Positions 59,980 to 64,000 of a stretch of 64,000 bases of DNA are shown here, in pieces. The notes below the pieces were generated by a model that made no database searches, was not told where the DNA came from, and saw only the letters and a list, made by a program, of their open reading frames with translations. Source of the DNA: HGM04593 sp045636125 (GTDB lineage: Bacteria > Bacteroidota > Bacteroidia > Bacteroidales > Bacteroidaceae). The DNA lies in contig JAZTWX010000016.1 of the NCBI GenBank assembly GCA_045636125.1, forward strand, positions 62,001 to 126,000, written 5' to 3'. A program made the position numbers and the translations under genes. Position 1 is the stretch's first letter. Every line of letters begins with the position of its first letter.

Positions 59980-62508
59980 ATGATTGACAACGACAGAATT
60001 ATAAAGGTCAATGTGGAAGAGGAGATGCGTTCCTCTTATATCGACTACTCAATGTCGGTAATTGTGGCCCGTGCGTTGCCCGATGTCCGCGACGGTCTGA
60101 AGCCTGTTCACCGCCGTATCGTATACGGTATGATGGAGGGTGGATATACATCGGACAAACCCTATAAGAAATCGGCAAAGACGGTCGGTGATGTACTCGG
60201 TAGCTACCACCCCCACGGCGACTCATCGGTTTACGGTGCGTTGGTGCGTATGGCACAGCCCTGGGTGATGCGTTACCCCCTTGTAGACGGCCAGGGAAAC
60301 TTCGGTTCTATCGACGGTGACTCGGCTGCTGCGATGCGTTACACCGAGGCCCGTTTGCAGAAACTCGGTGAGGACATGGCACAGGACCTCTACAAGGAGA
60401 CTGTAGATTTCCAGCCCAACTACGCCAACGATAAGGTTGAGCCCACTGTAATGCCCACCCGCATCCCCAATCTCCTGGTTAACGGTGCAACAGGTATTGC
60501 GGTAGGTATGGCCACAAATATCCCCACTCACAACCTGAGCGAGGTTATTGATGCCTGCGTGGCTTATATCGACAATCCCGACATTGACACCGACGGCCTT
60601 ATGGAGCACGTTAAAGCTCCCGATTTTCCCACCGGTTGCGATATTTTGGGCGTGAGTGGTGTGCGCGAGGCTTACGAAACAGGTCGCGGCCGCGTCATTA
60701 TGCGTGCCGTTTCCGAAATTGAGCAGACTGCAACCCACGAGAAGATTATTGTAACAGCAATCCCCTACAACGTACTCAAAGAGGAACTTATAAAGGACAT
60801 CGCCTCAATGGTCAACGAGAAGAAGATTGAGGGTATTTCAAATGTCAACGACGAGTCGGACCAGTCGGGTATGCGCATCGTTATCGATGTGAAGCGCGAT
60901 GCCAATGCCAACGTTGTGCTCAACAAGCTCTACAAGATGTCGGCATTGCAGACCTCTTTCAGCGTAAACTGTATCGCCCTTGTTCACGGCCGTCCCAAAT
61001 TGCTGTCGCTCAAAGACTGCATTGCCAACTTTGTTGAGCACCGTCACGACGTGGTTATCCGCCGCACAAAATTCGAGCTTCGCAAGGCGCAGGAGCGTGC
61101 ACACATCATCGAAGGTCTTATAATTGCGTCGGACAACATCGACGAGGTAGTGCGCATAATAAAAGCAGCAAGCTCTCCTTCCGATGCACGCGAGTCGTTG
61201 ATGCAGCGCTTCTCATTGAGCGAGGTACAGGCTAACGCCATCGTAGAGATGCGTTTGGGCCAGCTTACCGGTATCAACCAGGACAAGTTGCATGCCGAAT
61301 TCGACGAGTTGCAGCGCAAGATAGAGTACTACAACGAGATTCTCACCAACGACGAGCTCTGCAAAACAGTTATCAAGGAAGAGCTCATCGAGATTAAGGA
61401 GAAATATGGCGATGCACGCCGTTGCCGTATCGACTACTCGGCTTCTAACGATTTCAACCCCGAAGATTTCTACGCCGACGACGAAATGGTTATCACCATT
61501 TCTCATATGGGTTACATAAAGCGTACACCCCTTACCGAGTACCGTAGCCAGAACCGTGGTGGAGTGGGCTCAAAGGGAAGCGACACACGCGACTCCGACT
61601 TTATCGAGTACATCTACACTGCAACAATGCACAACACAATGCTGTTCTTTACACAGCGCGGTAAGTGTTACTGGCTCAAAGTCTATGAAATACCCGAGGG
61701 TAACAAGAACTCGAAGGGCCGTGCAATACAGAATATGCTCAATATCGAGTCGGACGATGCAGTCAACGCATTCGTACGCGTGAAGACTCTTGCCGACAAG
61801 AATTTCATAGAGAGCCACAACATTATATTCTGTACAAAGCAGGGTATAATCAAAAAGACCTCTCTCGAGCAGTACTCACGCCCCCGTGCCAACGGTATCA
61901 ACGCCATTACAATACGCGAGGACGACAAGGTAATCTCTGTTGCGCTCACCGACGGTAACAGCGACATCATCCTTGCCAACAGAACCGGACGCGCCGTTCG
62001 TTTCAACGAAACAACAGTGCGTGCAATGGGACGTACAGCTACCGGTGTCAAGGGTATGGCTATCGACGAGAACGACGAGGTAATCGGAATGATTGTGTTG
62101 CCCCAGGAGACCGGCGACGACCACAGCATCCTTGTACTTTCGGAGCAGGGCTACGGCAAGCGCTCGAAAACCGAGGACTATCCCACTGTGGGCCGTGGTT
62201 GCAAGGGTGTGAAGACCTTGAAGGTAACCGAAAAGACCGGTGAGCTTGTTGCCATTATGGACGTCAACAACGAGAACGACCTTATGATTATCAACAAGTC
62301 CGGTATTACAATACGCACCGCTGTCGACCAGATTCCCGTTATCGGCCGCGCAACACAGGGCGTTAAGGTGATTAACCTCGGCAAGAAGAACGACTGCATC
62401 GGTTCGGTATGTAAGGTTAACCGCGAAGAGGTAGAGGAGCTTGGCGAAGAGAACATCGAGCAGGTAGAAAACACCGATACCGTTGAAAACACCGAAACAA
62501 ATAATTAA
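59980..62508 (+). CDS. gyrA: DNA gyrase subunit A
   Basis: The breakage-reunion subunit of gyrase. The 842 residues have the winged-helix core DYSMSVIVARALPDVRDGLK, the quinolone region HPHGDSSVYGALVRMAQPW with Ser82 (E. coli Ser83) kept, and the active-site Tyr121 in AAMRYTEARL. The C-terminal pinwheel has six-fold repeats (MAIDENDEVIGMIVL, GRTATGVKG...). The GyrA box, QRRGGKG in E. coli, reads QNRGGVGSKG here, as in many Bacteroidetes. It ends in an acidic tail (EEVEELGEENIEQVENTDTV). The TPR gene follows 19 bases later. Confidence 0.97.
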   Translation: MIDNDRIIKVNVEEEMRSSYIDYSMSVIVARALPDVRDGLKPVHRRIVYGMMEGGYTSDKPYKKSAKTVGDVLGSYHPHGDSSVYGALVRMAQPWVMRYPLVDGQGNFGSIDGDSAAAMRYTEARLQKLGEDMAQDLYKETVDFQPNYANDKVEPTVMPTRIPNLLVNGATGIAVGMATNIPTHNLSEVIDACVAYIDNPDIDTDGLMEHVKAPDFPTGCDILGVSGVREAYETGRGRVIMRAVSEIEQTATHEKIIVTAIPYNVLKEELIKDIASMVNEKKIEGISNVNDESDQSGMRIVIDVKRDANANVVLNKLYKMSALQTSFSVNCIALVHGRPKLLSLKDCIANFVEHRHDVVIRRTKFELRKAQERAHIIEGLIIASDNIDEVVRIIKAASSPSDARESLMQRFSLSEVQANAIVEMRLGQLTGINQDKLHAEFDELQRKIEYYNEILTNDELCKTVIKEELIEIKEKYGDARRCRIDYSASNDFNPEDFYADDEMVITISHMGYIKRTPLTEYRSQNRGGVGSKGSDTRDSDFIEYIYTATMHNTMLFFTQRGKCYWLKVYEIPEGNKNSKGRAIQNMLNIESDDAVNAFVRVKTLADKNFIESHNIIFCTKQGIIKKTSLEQYSRPRANGINAITIREDDKVISVALTDGNSDIILANRTGRAVRFNETTVRAMGRTATGVKGMAIDENDEVIGMIVLPQETGDDHSILVLSEQGYGKRSKTEDYPTVGRGCKGVKTLKVTEKTGELVAIMDVNNENDLMIINKSGITIRTAVDQIPVIGRATQGVKVINLGKKNDCIGSVCKVNREEVEELGEENIEQVENTDTVENTETNN

Positions 62509-62527
62509 TCAATAAAATCTTAAAGAG

Positions 62528-63790
62528 ATGAAGAAACTAGTATTATCTTTAACATTGGCACTGTCGGTTTCTGCAGCGTTTGCTCAGCAGCTGACAAAGG
62601 AAGAGATAAAGGCGCAGAAGCGTCAGGCAAAATCTCTTATGGTAGTAGCAAAGGATGCTGAAAAGCTCATTGTCAACGACCCCGCAACAGCACTCAACAA
62701 TGTGAAAATGTGTATCGAGAGTCCTTTGGTGAACAACGACCCCTATGTGTGGTACATCAGTTCAAAGGCTCGCCGCGCAATTGTAGACCGCGACAACCAC
62801 GCACGCTCACAGGGAGCAAGCATCGACCTTGTAAAATTCTACAACGACTGCAGCACTCTCATTTATGAGCTTGAGGTTTGCGATTCGCTCGACAATACAC
62901 CCAATGCAAAGGGCAAGGTTACTCCCAAGTTTACCGACTACATAAAAACCGGTCTCTACGAGAACCGTAACCAGATGTACAACGGTGGTTCATATTTCTA
63001 CAACAAAGGTAACTACAGCGAAGCTTACAACCAGTTTGCCAAGTTCATCGACCTTTCACAGCACAAGTATCTGAAGGAACTTATGCAGCCCAACGAGAAA
63101 GTATACAATGTGGGCGCAGCATACAACGCAGTGCTTTGCGCTATGCGTATGGAGGATTACGGCAAGGTGCTCAAGTATGCCGACTATGCAATGCAGGACG
63201 AGTCAAAGGCAAAGAACCTCTATCGTTACAAAGCAACAGCATACGCTGCTTATGGCGACACAGTGCAGTGGATCGGCATCCTCAAAGAGGGTGTTGTAAA
63301 ATTCCCCGAGGATCCTTTCTTCTATCAGACCCTTATCCAGCACTACGACAAGGCCGGTGACAAAGAGGCGCTCAACAAGCTTGCCGACGACCTTATCGCA
63401 TCGGACACTGCAAACCCCTTGTTCGTATACTTGAAGGGTTATATTGCACAGCAGCAGAACGACCTCGACGTTGCTATCGAGTGGTACAAGAAGACATTGG
63501 AGATTGATGAAAACTACCAGAATGCACTTACCAACCTCGGTCGCAGCTACATTGCAAAAGCTCAGGACTACAGCAGCAAGCAGGCAACAGTGAACATTAC
63601 CGACCGTGCACGCCTCAAAAAGGACAAGGAGATTATCAACGGTTATTTCAAAGAGGCTCTCCCTTACTTTGAGAAACTCCGCGAGAGTGCTCCCGACCGT
63701 CAGGATTTGTGGATGAACGGCCTTTCACAGTGCTACTACAACCTCAATATGCAGGCAAAACTCAAAGAGATTGAAGCTCTTGCAAAATAA
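62528..63790 (+). CDS. Exported TPR-repeat protein
   Basis: 420 residues with a signal peptide (MKKLVLSLTLALSVSAAFAQQ). It has several tetratricopeptide repeats: YNKGNYSEAYNQFAKFID, YNAVLCAMRMEDYGKVLKYAD, KGYIAQQQNDLDVAIEWYKK with TLEIDENYQNALTNLGRSYI, and a further pair at the C-terminus. Such TPR lipoprotein-like proteins in the periplasm serve as scaffolds. It lies 19 bp after gyrA, and the pair may be conserved in Bacteroidetes, but I cannot check. A strong terminator follows. Confidence 0.88.
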   Translation: MKKLVLSLTLALSVSAAFAQQLTKEEIKAQKRQAKSLMVVAKDAEKLIVNDPATALNNVKMCIESPLVNNDPYVWYISSKARRAIVDRDNHARSQGASIDLVKFYNDCSTLIYELEVCDSLDNTPNAKGKVTPKFTDYIKTGLYENRNQMYNGGSYFYNKGNYSEAYNQFAKFIDLSQHKYLKELMQPNEKVYNVGAAYNAVLCAMRMEDYGKVLKYADYAMQDESKAKNLYRYKATAYAAYGDTVQWIGILKEGVVKFPEDPFFYQTLIQHYDKAGDKEALNKLADDLIASDTANPLFVYLKGYIAQQQNDLDVAIEWYKKTLEIDENYQNALTNLGRSYIAKAQDYSSKQATVNITDRARLKKDKEIINGYFKEALPYFEKLRESAPDRQDLWMNGLSQCYYNLNMQAKLKEIEALAK

Positions 63791-63811
63791 AAAGCCTTCT
63801 ACATAAGGCAT

Positions 63812-63850
63812 AAAAAATTAGAACCGCCAAATTGGCGGTTCTAATTTTTT
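63812..63850. terminator. Bidirectional terminator between the TPR gene and purN
   Basis: A long palindromic hairpin (gaaccgcc/ggcggttc core with A and T runs outside) between convergent genes. Confidence 0.87.
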
Positions 63851-63887
63851 TATATAATCTTCAGCTCGCTCTGCACTTGCAGCGTTA

Positions 63888-64000
63888 TTAAAGCTGCTGC
63901 AGAATCTCTTCAATTACGTGGGGAAAATGCTCATACTCCAGTGCGTGTACCTTTGCTGCAACATCGTCGGGGGTGTCGGTGGGGAGCACAGGGCATTTTG
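63888..64000 (-). CDS. purN: Phosphoribosylglycinamide formyltransferase, C-terminal part
   Basis: The minus-strand frame ends ...KCPVLPTDTPDDVAAKVHA followed by LEYEHFPHVIEEILQQL and a TAA at 63888-63890. The VLPxDTPxxxAxKVxxxEH pattern is the well-known C-terminus of PurN, which formylates GAR in purine synthesis with 10-formyl-THF. The rest of the gene is outside the window. The identification rests on 37 residues only, but the pattern is distinctive. Confidence 0.75.
   Translation of the reverse strand, partial: KCPVLPTDTPDDVAAKVHALEYEHFPHVIEEILQQL

Overview
The window is an ordinary chromosomal segment from an anaerobic Bacteroidales bacterium. The evidence is the repeated -7 box TAnnTTTG (sometimes TAnnTTCG) with an upstream TTTG about 19-20 bp away, typical Bacteroidetes families (DUF4251, DUF4252, DUF5715, BspA-like LRR_5 proteins, ECF sigma/anti-sigma pairs), a PyrK/PyrDB-type dihydroorotate dehydrogenase and a menaquinone methyltransferase. 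Three secreted proteins end in a 'YDLxG..GIYIxNGKKV'-like tail that resembles a type IX secretion sorting signal. This would favour a T9SS-bearing lineage (Prevotella-like) over classical Bacteroides, but that is inference. I saw no tRNA, rRNA or CRISPR array.

Layout. 1-4330 (minus): an unrecognised partial gene, pgk, nth, a histidine phosphatase and pheS; upstream of pheS lies an 80-bp tandem repeat that multiplies its promoter. 4801-6666 (plus): a RelA/SpoT protein with an intact hydrolase domain and an apparently damaged synthetase domain. 6846-11721 (minus): an [FeFe] hydrogenase followed by phoH, purC, menG and aroE. Divergent from it, 11808-16395 (plus): hydE, hydG, hydF and a DUF5715 protein, so enzyme and H-cluster maturases share one locus. 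16474-21814 (minus): a small unknown membrane protein, ispE and a giant LRR protein. 22052-24790 (plus): dnaB and trpS. Then galE (minus), a second LRR protein broken by a one-base shift in an A8 run, and pheT-yebC.

32872-37539 holds a DUF4251 gene with a proline-rich tail after an in-frame TGA, a GH43-like lipoprotein followed by nagB, and a small minus-strand cassette (unknown protein, GT2 glycosyltransferase, PLC-like protein). 37774-43061 is a complete lplA-gcvT-gcvH-gcvPA-gcvPB glycine-cleavage operon with a split P-protein. A ~100-bp fold-back element follows. 43984-47965 is an ECF sigma factor, an anti-sigma-like membrane protein and three exported proteins. 48048-50482 is gadB-glsA, a glutamine/glutamate acid-resistance pair. 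It is followed by MFS and EamA transporters and a secreted M6 protease.

54883-56143 is a 1.26-kb AT-rich stretch without a recognisable gene. After it come an XRE regulator, pyrK-pyrDB, trmD (minus), a phage-P5-like hydrolase, gyrA, a TPR protein and the 3' end of purN (minus) at the right edge.

Most genes are core metabolism or information processing. The places that deserve a second look are the two frame- or stop-interrupted surface genes (A8 slip at 28877-28884; TGA at 33052-33054), the pheS promoter array, the synthetase-defective Rel, the split gcvP operon and the ECF sigma/DUF4252 operon.
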